A stretch of DNA of 64,000 nt from Cycloclasticus sp. symbiont of Bathymodiolus heckerae. Lineage in GTDB: Bacteria > Pseudomonadota > Gammaproteobacteria > Methylococcales > Cycloclasticaceae. The first letter of the stretch is position 1; each line of letters opens with the position of its first letter. Where the stretch lies: positions 1 through 64,000 of the forward strand of contig LWTL01000118.1 of assembly GCA_002101235.1 (NCBI GenBank). Reading direction: 5' to 3'. Shown piece after piece: positions 1 through 10,633 of this stretch. The notes beneath the pieces are model-generated. The model saw nothing but the letters and a program-made list of their open reading frames with translations. It searched no databases and had not been told where the DNA came from. The position numbers and the translations under genes were made by a program.

Positions 1-6
1 ACTTCC

Positions 7-53
7 TACTAACGGGCCGGGCTTGTCCAACAATCTAACCTTGTTCGTTAGGG
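7..53 (-). other. possible short attC site at the end of the DUF2380-like cassette
   Basis: Read on the minus strand, CCCTAAC at 53-47 is the exact complement of the GTTAGGG that opens the same cassette at 585-579. A cassette's terminal R'' box should complement its own leading R' box in this way. The gene's stop codon (TAA) lies inside this box, as is common for cassette genes. A second core-like GTTAG lies at 13-9, and CTAACG/CGTTAG can pair. At about 47 nt this would be a very short attC, and the window edge hides what follows, so the left boundary is uncertain. Confidence 0.4.
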
Positions 54-560
54 TTTATATCGCTCAATTCCATTTTTAATCTTTTTAGTAATTGCTTTAA
101 TTCCACGCTCAGTTACCTTTCTATGGCTACCTTTTAATTCTATTTCATAACGAGCGACAAGACTTTTTGTTTTAACATTTACCAAATTAACCATAATATA
201 TGAGTATAGAAAACTTGGTTTACTATGTTGTCCAACAATTACCCATTTAGCACCAACCTTTTCACCAAGAGAGGCTGCAATATCATGAAATTTATACAAA
301 TAACCAAGACCAGCATTTTCAAGAGCATAGTCTTTAGTGCTTATCTGAATAATTTCATATTCATCAAGATTTTTAATTGCACTTTCAAGTAAAGGTTTAA
401 ATGAAGCTGTACGAATAATTTCATCAGGAGTATTTGGTAATGAAGTAATGTCATTTAGTTCAAAATCAAACACAGCAATTCTAGTTATTTCAGTTGCTAC
501 AACATTAAATGCTATTCCAAAAAATAATGCTGTTCCTAAGCTAATTTTTTTCAGGTTCAT
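48..560 (-). CDS. secreted DUF2380/DUF3280-like protein, probable integron cassette gene
   Basis: The track ORF opens at 635, but the natural start is the ATG at 560, where MNLKKISLGTALFFG begins a signal peptide cleaved near NVVATE and AAAGG stands just upstream. The mature protein of about 150 residues opens with TRIAVFDFEL, the motif of small periplasmic proteins annotated as DUF2380 or DUF3280. The rest has alternating strands and helices and no catalytic motif I recognise. The function is unknown. The gene fills almost the whole span between two attC-like boundaries (GTTAGGG at 585-579, CCCTAAC at 53-47), the compact layout of an integron cassette. It is transcribed leftward with no visible promoter of its own. 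Confidence 0.7.
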   Translation of the reverse strand: MNLKKISLGTALFFGIAFNVVATEITRIAVFDFELNDITSLPNTPDEIIRTASFKPLLESAIKNLDEYEIIQISTKDYALENAGLGYLYKFHDIAASLGEKVGAKWVIVGQHSKPSFLYSYIMVNLVNVKTKSLVARYEIELKGSHRKVTERGIKAITKKIKNGIERYKP

Positions 561-578
561 TTTAATACCTTTTTGAAA

Positions 579-707
579 CCCTAACGCCAAATTCAGTGGC
601 CGCTGGCAGATGTACGATGAACTTTGCAAACACACTGAACTATGATAAAAAACGACCTCTGGGAAAAAGTGGTGCTGCCAGCGGTCAACTGGAATTTTTG
701 GTTGGAC
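579..707 (-). other. integron attC-like recombination site (about 129 nt)
   Basis: On the minus strand the site runs from GTCCAAC (fits RYYYAAC) to GTTAGGG (fits GTTRRRY). The two ends form a long imperfect hairpin. CTGCCAGCGGYCA(A)CTG(G)AATTT at 675-696 is complementary to 591-609, with a perfect 10-bp arm CCGCTGGCAG/CTGCCAGCGG and single unpaired bases on one side. Extra bases on one arm are the recognition feature of folded attC sites used by integron integrases. No intI is in the window. Cassette orientation would place it towards higher coordinates, where insertion sequences now lie. Confidence 0.65.
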
Positions 708-714
708 GAAGCCG

Positions 715-1120
715 CTATAAACCCTCGGTTCATAACGTCTGCATTACTACAGCGCTTAGAGCTTAAGGAGTTGCAGTTACTTCGACTCAAATCCGATGGC
801 TCTTCACTGGGTAAGATAGTCAACTATCTCTCGATCTACCTACCTTCAATACAACAACAAATTACGATGAGAATATTGGGCTTCGGTGGTCGCGGGCACC
901 TTACCCCTTTGTTGCCGCCTTACGAAGGTTCACTTTCGTTTAGGTGACCGATTTGGCTAGAGCTTCCTTCAGATTCCGCATTGGCTCCCAGTAACCGTGG
1001 TTCCCTGTTGGGTAGCTACTGGAGGTTTCTTTGGACACCCTTGCTTTCGCCTACTTTTTCCCTTCTCACAGGGCAAAGGCTGGACTTTCACCAGCTAGCT
1101 GGCAATCATGCCAGTCACAC
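715..1120 (-). ncRNA. 5' portion of a group II intron, truncated
   Basis: The minus strand from 1120 starts with GTGTGACTGG, matching the conserved GUGYG 5' boundary. It then carries group II domain I signatures in order: GGTGAAAGTCC, CGAAAGCAAGGGTGTCC, GGAATCTGAAGGAAGC, GTAAGGCGG, GGTAAGGTGCC and GAAGCCCAATA, then GAGAGATAGT and TTACCC. No reverse transcriptase/maturase ORF and no domain V/VI follow; the sequence runs into the attC-like site near 707. It is therefore an inactive 5' fragment. The left edge at about 715 is approximate. Track ORFs 642-947 and 981-1283 lie across this RNA and are not credible genes. Confidence 0.7.
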
Positions 1121-1339
1121 CACAAGCTTAAAAATACTCCTGAGCTTCGCGTTATACTGGAGAAGTGTGTTATATAATCCAAAAAAGTCATTTCACATAT
1201 TTTATAATTCAATATTGGCTATAAAAGCCCCTATAAAACAACAGGATAAATATTGGCTCGAAAAATACCTTGATATTTATTGAGAATTCACAGTTCTAAT
1301 GATAATAAAATAAAATAATCTTAAACTAAGGAGTAAGAA

Positions 1340-1687
1340 GTGAGAAAAAACCATAAAATTATTCAGAAAATATTTGTATCAATGGCATTATCATTGATAT
1401 TAATCGTACCAGCTTACGCTGATATTAATAATAAAAAACAAGAAAACCATGATACTTTAATAAGTAAATTTGTAAAAAACTCATACATTGTTACTTTTCA
1501 AAAACCAGAAAAAGGATTTTCACCTCTTATTGAAATTCCAAACAAAGCAAATAGAGGTATTACTCTGGATTCTTTCGGAGAGCATAGTTCATGGCAAACC
1601 AGACAAGAAATAGCAGATAAAATTAATCTTAAAGGAGAAATTGGCTACCATTTTAAGACGGGACACCCAGCAATTTCAGTGGGTTAG
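1340..1687 (+). pseudogene. secreted protein, 3' end lost at a transposase fragment
   Basis: AAGGAG precedes the start of an ORF with a clear signal peptide (basic MRKNHKIIQK, a hydrophobic run, cleavage near AYADI). About 80 residues follow, including NSYIVTF, which recalls the start of the inhibitor-I9 propeptide of subtilisin-like proteases; that resemblance is weak. The last residues (about HPAISVG) are read from the end of the adjacent DUF6399-type transposase sequence, which overlaps from 1653. The native C-terminus is therefore probably missing. The coding sequence is very AT-rich compared with the core genes. The function is unknown. Confidence 0.45.
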
Positions 1688-2383
1688 AAATGACTCGTTC
1701 TCGTCCCTTACGGGGCAATGGTAATTCGCCCATTTCATCTAATAGCCATGAAAATAAACCTGGAAACTCTATATCAAATAAACGCGTTGCGGCTGTTGTG
1801 CCGTCTTCTCGTTTGATGCCGTAATTATGAATCACTGTTAATGCTTTTAATCGTTTTTCGCTTAAACCACGCCCATTATGATACATCTGCGATAAACAAC
1901 CGTTACGACCTTCAACCGCTGATGAGCTGCGGTGAAACTGCCTCACCATATTTTCTGCCCATGTGAGCCAACGCTCCATCTCGCTTATCGACAATGACTC
2001 GCTAAAAGGGTGAACTTTAATCTCTATAGATGCCTGCTCCCATGCCTTACGGCACTTTTTCTTGGCTTTAGGCTTCTTGCTTTGCTCCATTTTATGGTGC
2101 CAGTAAACCACAGGCAATAAACAGCTTGTCAACCCTTGAGCGGTCTCTTTGTCAGTTGCTAAACCTTGCAGGCTTTCCCATACCAGAAGCCACCAGAACG
2201 TCACTGAAATGGCTAAAGGTTGAAACTGGTTGCGAAACTTTCGCATGACCTTACGACTATCTTTGATGCCTTTACTTTGTGCTATTCTTTCAAACAGTTG
2301 CGCTCTATTTTCAAGCCTTCCTTCAATTTTTTCAGCATCGTTAATCCTATTATCATTGATTGAAAACGGGTGAACTTCTTCAC
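1653..2383 (-). pseudogene. DUF6399-type transposase, C-terminal fragment
   Basis: The track ORF begins at 2246, but the frame stays open upstream to the IS4 terminal repeat at 2384 (residues such as VHPFSINDN and RRINDAEK-like text), so the fragment is about 240 codons. The segment HRSSSAVEGRNGCLSQMYHN and the following DGTTAATRLF are typical of the C-terminal part of transposases annotated with domain DUF6399. The N-terminal half is absent; unrelated Tn3 tnpA sequence lies on the far side of the IS4 element. The ORF ends at 1653 beside the truncated secreted-protein gene, probably close to the original element end. Not functional. Confidence 0.65.
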
Positions 2384-3949
2384 CTGAAGTTTCCTAGAAA
2401 TTCATCAAGCGACCATGCGCAATAAAACGGTTATCACCGAATTTACAGGGGAGCTGCTGTATTTGGGGCAAACCCTTTCAAAATTCGGATCCAAAGCCGC
2501 TTCGGCAATGATGCGCCGGATGTCTGAAAAGGCAAAACTGGTTCGCCCCTTCACTTTGTGTCGACGTTCCGGATCGGCTTTTAAACGATCCGCGTAAATC
2601 CATGTCAACGTTGTTGCCATCATACAGAAGTTCAAATGGTTGGTCACTGCCTGTGCATTACGGCACTGGCTTTTCTGGCTCCCTATGTCTTGCTTGAGCT
2701 CTTTGAACCCGGATTCTATTTTCCACCTCGCCCCGTAGTACTCAATGATTTGTGCAACTGATAAATCTAAATCAGTCGTAAACAAAGCAACCCATTGTGT
2801 GCGACGAAAAACCCAAACAACCTGAACGGGACGTTTCAATGTTTTCAGCATAACAACACGATTATAAGCTCTGACTTCACGCTGTTTCCCATAGAGATTC
2901 ACAGTGTAAGATTGAGCTTCTTTTTGTACTGTTTTTGCCATGTCTGTGGCTGATCCCAGGCGTTGACCATACTTTTTATTCCGGCCCCGTTGCCCTGATT
3001 TTCTTTTTTCTGGACGGTCGTACAGGACATTATTACACCGTAACCGGGAGAGCATATTAAATCGTCTTCCGATGGTTTTATAAACTGGCTTCCATAGGCC
3101 ATTATTGCCAAACCAGCTATCAGTACCTGCCAATAGGGGGATGGTGGAAAAATGTTCTGCAATTTCAATCAGCATTTGAGCCGCCTGAGCCATCTTGGTC
3201 TGGAAAGGCACCACTTCACCTCTTATCGTGGCTGTCTCTTTTTTTGCCTGAATTGTTTTTAAGGGCAGATAAAACCGAAAATCTAAAAATAAGCAAGCCC
3301 AGCGCCCTTTGACTTGTTTCAGCAACCCCACCGATACAATATTTTGTGCCCATGGGTATTTGCTTTGATTCGATTTAGCCGCGTGGTCAAAAATTGCTTC
3401 ACAACCGAATATTTTCTTGCCTACTTTAGTGATAATGGAGTCATCCAGAGCAACCAATATGCGGCCATCAGTTTCAGGAGACGGGATTAGCCCCCAGATA
3501 GTTTGCCATAGCCCAGCCCACGGTAGAGTTGGAGAGGCCATGAAAGTGTAAAAGCGCTTATTCTTGACCTCAAACCCAAACAGCGTATCAAGGCAACGCC
3601 AAAGATTAGATGTCATCGACGACGTAAAGGGAACGATAATGGACAGGATCGTGTAAACAAACAGAGAGGCTCGTTCACGGCCTAAAGTGGTTTCGGAAAA
3701 ATGATCTTGAAGCGGGAGTAAAATATCGCGTAGAATGAACATGAATGAGGCCATTTTGTTTGTATAATCAATGAGTTAACATCTTTTATTATACAGTAAA
3801 AACAGGTCTCATTCATCATTAACCTGTTGTTTTTAAAATATATTATTGTCTTTTTTAAAATAAATTTCGACTATATTAGTGAATGATAATATTTTCCGAA
3901 AATAAGCTATCACTAATATTCTTATACGTTAAAAACTAGGAAACTTCAG
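2384..3949 (-). mobile_element. complete IS4-family insertion sequence (1566 bp)
   Basis: The element is bounded by perfect 14-bp terminal inverted repeats, CTGAAGTTTCCTAG at 2384-2397 and CTAGGAAACTTCAG at 3936-3949. It encloses one full-length DDE transposase gene read leftward. The 180 bp upstream of that gene is AT-rich and contains a 10-bp hairpin (ATATTAGTGA at 3873-3882, TCACTAATAT at 3910-3919). No target-site duplication is visible: the left flank ends ..CTTCTTCAC and the right flank starts ATTAGAG. The two flanks also belong to different transposons, which implies a deletion or recombination at the element after insertion. Confidence 0.8.
2405..3754 (-). CDS. IS4-family transposase
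   Basis: This 449-residue DDE transposase is full length. ALDDSI carries the first catalytic aspartate, and AGTDSWFG supplies the second. The C-terminal block YYGARWKIESGFKELKQ matches the IS4 signature Y-x2-R-x3-E-x6-K with the catalytic glutamate. The gene sits inside matching terminal inverted repeats and ends 21 bp from the left one. It appears intact, so the element could still be mobile. It catalyses cut-and-paste movement of its own element. Confidence 0.85.
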   Translation of the reverse strand: MASFMFILRDILLPLQDHFSETTLGRERASLFVYTILSIIVPFTSSMTSNLWRCLDTLFGFEVKNKRFYTFMASPTLPWAGLWQTIWGLIPSPETDGRILVALDDSIITKVGKKIFGCEAIFDHAAKSNQSKYPWAQNIVSVGLLKQVKGRWACLFLDFRFYLPLKTIQAKKETATIRGEVVPFQTKMAQAAQMLIEIAEHFSTIPLLAGTDSWFGNNGLWKPVYKTIGRRFNMLSRLRCNNVLYDRPEKRKSGQRGRNKKYGQRLGSATDMAKTVQKEAQSYTVNLYGKQREVRAYNRVVMLKTLKRPVQVVWVFRRTQWVALFTTDLDLSVAQIIEYYGARWKIESGFKELKQDIGSQKSQCRNAQAVTNHLNFCMMATTLTWIYADRLKADPERRHKVKGRTSFAFSDIRRIIAEAALDPNFERVCPKYSSSPVNSVITVLLRMVA

Positions 3950-5012
3950 ATTAGAGAATATACACGCTGCTAATGACCGTATAATAAAAACTATGGATAA
4001 GATGGAACTCCCAAATATATACCGTCGATCTCAGGACAAACTCCATACAGCCAGTGACGGCCAAAAATTTGAAGTCCGCACAGATTCACTTAATGCCAAC
4101 CACTCTTTTAAATATTTTGGTAAGGGCCAAGGCGTAAGTGCTTATACTTTCATTGATGAACGCGGTTTACTTTGGCATTCTCTTGTGATCAGTGCTGCTG
4201 AACGAGAAAGTGCTTATGTCATCGATGGTTTAATGCATAATGACGTAGTTAAAAGTGACATTCATTCAACTGACACCCATGGTTATAGCGAAGCCATTTT
4301 TGCAACTACTCATTTGCTGGGATTTTCCTATGCTCCACGCATTAAGAACCTAAAGAAACAGAGCCTTTACATTTTTAAATCGCATAAAAAAACAGATCAA
4401 TCAGAGTGGAAAATTACGCCAGATAAATATATCAATGAGAAAATCATTGAAGATAACTGGGATGATATTTTGCGTTTGATTACAACAATCAAGCTCAAAG
4501 AAACCACTGCATCAGATATATTTCGGCGGATGAATTCTTATTCTAAGGAAAATGACTTATACAAAGCATTGAAAGCGTTCGGACAGATTATTAAATCACT
4601 TTTCATTCTACGATATCTTGATGAACTTGAATTACGGCAGGCTATTGAAAAACAACTTAACAAGGTGGAGTTAGCAAACCGATTTACCCGTGCTGTCGCG
4701 GTTGGAAATCCAAGAGAATATACTCAAGCTGAAAAAGAGGATCAGGAAATAGCGGAAAGTTGTAATCGACTTATCAAAAACTCTATCATTTGTTGGAATT
4801 ATTTGTATTTAACTCAAAAACTTAGTCGGATGAAAAACAAAGAATCAAAGGATCGACTGCTAATAGCCATAACTACTCACTCTGTTATTTCATGGGCTCA
4901 CATTAATCTGTTGGGTGAATATGATTTTTCAGATGAAAAACTCCAAGATTCTGTTGGGATTCTTCCTCCTAAAACGAGCCGCATAAAAGAGCATGAAATT
5001 GGGAGTAGCTAA
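3950..5012 (+). pseudogene. Tn3-family transposase (TnpA), C-terminal third only
   Basis: The frame is open from the IS4 right end at 3949 (..LENIHAANDRIIKTMDKM) through the track ORF starting at 3993. HTASDGQKFEVR, KYFGKGQGVSAYTF, ERESAYVIDGLMHN and KSDIHSTDTHGYSE are hallmark segments of Tn3-type TnpA. The DIHSTDTHG block carries a catalytic aspartate, and the C-terminal helical region is present. Full TnpA is about 980-1000 residues; only about 350 remain, so the gene is dead. No resolvase or Tn3 38-bp end is recognisable nearby. The IS4 element marks the break point. Confidence 0.85.
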
Positions 5013-5049
5013 AATACATGCAAGATACAACCAACAATGGCTAACAAAA

Positions 5050-5780
5050 ATTCCTATGTCGCGTTTGGTACCTTTATGCAGAAAGACCCATGAGTGTATC
5101 AATTCTCAGGCAATAGTTAAGGACACTTCGTTGAGCTTAACAAAAGTCTTGTTTCCTGTTTTCGTTAATAACAGGGTGCTAAATGTAGTTTGTATAGAAA
5201 GAGAAGGCTACACAAAGAAAATAGAAAAACATTTGACTCACACTTATCCGAACTACTGTTAGAAGAAGAGGGTGAAGAAAAGAGCGGTGATGAAGTAACC
5301 CAAAAGGAACGCCGAGCAGTACAGGAGTTCGATGGTCACTGGCTGAGTGTTCTCGACATTGATTTCTTTAAGTCTGTAAATGATAACTTCGGTCACGTTT
5401 ATGGTGATGAAGTCTTGTTAATATTTTCTAATATCATGACGAAGTCATTTAGGAGCGGAGATATCTTATTTCGCTATGGTGGCGAAGAGTTCGTAGTTGT
5501 CTTAGCACCTACCAAATGTGAAGATGCTACCAAGGTATTTGAGAGGTTTAGGCTAGCAGTTGAGGCCTATGATTTCCCGAAAGTAGGAAAAATAACGGTT
5601 AGCATCGGTATGGCGTCTCTAGGTGATAAGAATCATCCAACAACGATACTTGGTTATGCAGATGAGGCCCTTTATTACGCAAAAGGCAACGGTAGAAACC
5701 AAGTTCAAAACTATCACACTTTAATCGACGCAAACCTATTGAAAGCGAAAACAATTGATACGGATGTCGAATTATTCTAA
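5050..5780 (+). pseudogene. diguanylate cyclase (GGDEF) remnant with frame break
   Basis: The track ORF 5190-5780 contains a full GGDEF core: NRKTFDSHLSELL, LDIDFFKSVNDNFGHVYGDE and the active-site RYGGEEFVVVLAP, ending in YADEALYYAKGNGRN. The preceding part (VLFPVFVNNRVLNVVCIERE) looks like the end of a GAF-type sensor domain but lies in another frame (ORF 4993-5262). The two parts join near 5210-5225, where 20-30 residues usually present before LTGLLNRKTFD are missing. An internal deletion with frameshift is the simplest reading. The N-terminus is also lost against the Tn3 fragment. A GGDEF-only product from an internal start is possible but unproven. Confidence 0.7.
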
Positions 5781-5864
5781 GAAAAAACAGCCTTAAAAAT
5801 AGAATGTCGTAAATGGAATGGTTTTCTTGCGGTTTATTACTGAAAGAATGAGGGAGGTAAAACC

Positions 5865-5890
5865 AATAAAAGCCCTTTAAACAAGGGTTT
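5865..5890 (-). terminator. probable terminator after tRNA-Leu
   Basis: On the minus strand, downstream of the tRNA, CCCTT-GTTTA-AAGGG is followed by CTTTTATT. The stem is short, so termination is plausible rather than certain. Confidence 0.45.
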
Positions 5891-5925
5891 TGCGGCTTGT
5901 TTCAGCTTAATACTGAAAGCTTAAT

Positions 5926-6010
5926 TGGTACCGAGGGCCGGAATCGAACCGGCACTTCCGAAGAAACCGGATTTTGAATCCGGCGCGTCTACCAGTTCCG
6001 CCACCCCGGC
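5926..6010 (-). tRNA. tRNA-Leu(CAA)
   Basis: This is an 85-nt cloverleaf with encoded CCA. It has acceptor GCCGGGG, anticodon stem-loop CCGGA-TTCAAAA-TCCGG giving anticodon CAA, a long variable arm, and T loop GGTTCGATTCC. It marks the boundary between the left accessory region and the core segment starting with queA. Confidence 0.95.
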
Positions 6011-6124
6011 CAAATAAGAGATGGCATTATAGACAGTTTCATATTTAAACTCTATTGTAATTTTTAATTTAATAGCTTCTTTTGCACTCGCTGATGATCT
6101 TAGTTCCTGTTAATATCTTTCGCC

Positions 6125-8270
<2,146 letters not shown>

Positions 8271-8368
8271 TACGCAATTACTTCAATAATTTTTGGTGAG
8301 GGGTGTTTAACCTCTCGCTTTAACACACTAACTGTCTTACAAGGCAGCACAAATAAATAGGATTAATA

Positions 8369-8749
8369 ATGTTAGATTTTTTAATATCAAGCGCACATGC
8401 CGCTGAAGAAGTAGCTGTTGCGGCTGCTCAAACAACGACTGACGCAGCGGAAGCTGGGCCAGGTTTTGAAGGTTTGATTTTCCCTGTTGCGCTAATTGCG
8501 ATCTTTTACTTCTTGTTAATTCGCCCGCAACAAAAGCGTAACAATGAACACAAGAAAATGGTGGGCGACGCAAAAAAAGGTGATGAAATTGTTACTAGTG
8601 GCGGCGTACTAGGAAAAATTACTGAAGTAGGCGATCATTTTATGACGCTTGAAATTGGTCCGAATATGTCCGTACAGGTCATAAAGTCATCTATTTCATC
8701 CGTCATGCCAAAAGGAACGTATAAATCCGCTGGCAAAGCTAAAAAATAA
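8369..8749 (+). CDS. yajC: Sec translocon accessory subunit YajC
   Basis: A small inner-membrane protein of 126 residues that joins SecDF in the holotranslocon. An N-terminal alanine-rich stretch precedes one transmembrane helix (residues about 31-49, VALIAIFYFLLIRPQQKR). The cytoplasmic domain contains the conserved KKGDEIVTSGGVLGKI segment. The 98-bp gap after tgt contains a GAGG..CCTC hairpin and may hold a secondary promoter. secD follows after 21 bp. Confidence 0.95.
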   Translation: MLDFLISSAHAAEEVAVAAAQTTTDAAEAGPGFEGLIFPVALIAIFYFLLIRPQQKRNNEHKKMVGDAKKGDEIVTSGGVLGKITEVGDHFMTLEIGPNMSVQVIKSSISSVMPKGTYKSAGKAKK

Positions 8750-8770
8750 ACTGTTAAACGAGTTGTAATC

Positions 8771-10630
8771 ATGATGAATCATTTTCCTGCTTGGAAAAAT
8801 TTGCTGATAGGAATAGCGTTACTAATCGCTGTAGTTTATGCTGCGCCAAACCTTTATGGCGATGACCCTTCTGTTCAAATTTCACCCTTACGTGGTGCAG
8901 TTATTAACAGTAGTTTACTGGGCGATGTAAAAGAAAAATTACAAAGCAACAATATCATTCCGTTAAAAGAAGAGCTCTCTGCGGATCAAATTTTATTGCG
9001 CTTTAGTAATACGAATGACCAACTCAGCGCGTCAGATATTATTAAGGATGTATTGGGTAACAACTATGTTGTTGCGTTAAATTTAGCGCCAGCAACACCT
9101 CAGTGGTTACGCTCATTGAATGCAGCTCCTATGTATTTAGGGTTGGATTTACGTGGTGGTGTACATTTCTTACTTGAAGTTGATATGCAAGCGGCTGAAA
9201 AGCAAGCTGTTAACCGTAGTGCCACGGATATTCGTCAATACTTGCGCGAAAATAAGTTGCGCTATTTAAGTGTGCTTGTGAACGGTGGAACGGTTCGAAT
9301 TAAATTCAGGAACCAAGATATACACGATGCCGCTTTAAGTAAATTATCATCACAGTTCCGTACGTGGGAGTTTGAAGCAGATTCAGCGAATGCATCCGCA
9401 CCGACAGTTAAGGCGAGAATGTCGGCTAAAGAGCTAGTAAATATTAAAAAATATGCTGTTCAGCAAAACATTATCACGCTTAAAAATCGTGTGAATGAGC
9501 TAGGTGTAGCAGAACCTGTTATTCAGCGGCAAGGTGAAAATCGTATCGTTGTTGAGTTGCCTGGCATACAAGACACAGCCCGTGCGAAGGAAATTTTAGG
9601 TGCCACAGCAACGCTTGAGTATCACATGGTTGATACTCAGCACAGTGTATCCGCCGCAATATCAGGTAGAGTTCCATTAGGAGCGAAGCTTTATAATAAG
9701 CGTGAGGGCGGTAAGATCCTGCTGAAAAAACAAATTATTGTAACGGGCAGTGAGATTATTGATGCGTCATCCGGCATTGAAAGCGACACAGGATCGGCCA
9801 TGGTGTCAGTTTCATTAGATGGCCCTGGTGGCAAGAAAATGAGCAAAACCACTCGTGAGAATATTGGCAAGCCGATGGCTGTTGTATTTATTGAAAATAG
9901 AACAGAAACTAAAATTGTTGATGGTAAGCCAGTTCGTTATAAAACGGTTGTTGAAGAAGTGATCAATGTAGCAACGATTCGCGGACACTTTAGCAATCGT
10001 TTCCAAACAACCGGTTTGGATAACTCTTCAGAAGCTCGCGATTTAGCTTTGTTGTTACGCGCAGGTGCATTAGCGGCTCCGATAGATATTGTTGAAGAAC
10101 GTACAGTTGGCCCGAGTTTGGGGCAAGATAATATTGATATGGGTTTTAACTCTGTCTTAATTGGTTTTGCACTGGTTCTTATCTTTATGGCCGTGTATTA
10201 CAAAACATTTGGACTTTTTGCGGATATAGCCTTAGCAACTAACTTGATTTTCATTATTGCTATCCTATCTTTATTGCAAGCAACACTAACGTTACCTGGT
10301 ATTGCCGGTATCGTCTTAACAGTGGGTATGGCAGTTGATGCGAACGTGTTGATTTTTGAACGTATAAAAGAAGAACTGAGAAATGGCAATTCACCGCAAG
10401 CTAGTATTCACGCGGGTTATGAGAAAGCATTTTCAACCATTGCTGATGCTAATGTAACGACACTTATTGCAGCCGTTATTTTGTTTGGCTTTGGAACAGG
10501 GCCGATTAAAGGTTTTGCTATTACCCTTAGTATCGGTATTTTGACATCAATGTTTACCGCTATTGTAGGTACTAGAGCATTAGTAAATGCTACCTACGGC
10601 AGCGCTCAAATAGATAAGTTGAAGATTTAA
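8771..10630 (+). CDS. secD: protein translocase subunit SecD
   Basis: SecD and SecF use the proton gradient to pull exported proteins across the inner membrane after SecA. The 619 residues comprise an N-terminal membrane helix (LLIGIALLIAVVYAAPNLYG), a large periplasmic P1 domain containing YLGLDLRGGVHFLLEVD, and a C-terminal block of five helices with the conserved GIVLTVGMAVDANVLIFERI. secF starts 3 bp after the stop, indicating translational coupling. The two adjacent ATG codons at 8771/8774 leave the exact start open by one codon. Confidence 0.97.
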   Translation: MMNHFPAWKNLLIGIALLIAVVYAAPNLYGDDPSVQISPLRGAVINSSLLGDVKEKLQSNNIIPLKEELSADQILLRFSNTNDQLSASDIIKDVLGNNYVVALNLAPATPQWLRSLNAAPMYLGLDLRGGVHFLLEVDMQAAEKQAVNRSATDIRQYLRENKLRYLSVLVNGGTVRIKFRNQDIHDAALSKLSSQFRTWEFEADSANASAPTVKARMSAKELVNIKKYAVQQNIITLKNRVNELGVAEPVIQRQGENRIVVELPGIQDTARAKEILGATATLEYHMVDTQHSVSAAISGRVPLGAKLYNKREGGKILLKKQIIVTGSEIIDASSGIESDTGSAMVSVSLDGPGGKKMSKTTRENIGKPMAVVFIENRTETKIVDGKPVRYKTVVEEVINVATIRGHFSNRFQTTGLDNSSEARDLALLLRAGALAAPIDIVEERTVGPSLGQDNIDMGFNSVLIGFALVLIFMAVYYKTFGLFADIALATNLIFIIAILSLLQATLTLPGIAGIVLTVGMAVDANVLIFERIKEELRNGNSPQASIHAGYEKAFSTIADANVTTLIAAVILFGFGTGPIKGFAITLSIGILTSMFTAIVGTRALVNATYGSAQIDKLKI

Positions 10631-10633
10631 ATT

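Noticed and set aside
1140-1180. GCGTTATAC near 1149 as another attC core
   Set aside because: It does not fit GTTRRRY and no paired RYYYAAC box or long hairpin was found around it.
642-1283. Plus-strand ORFs 642-947 and 981-1283 as protein genes
   Set aside because: They run antisense across the group II intron fragment and the attC-like hairpin, show no family features, and lack ribosome-binding sites.
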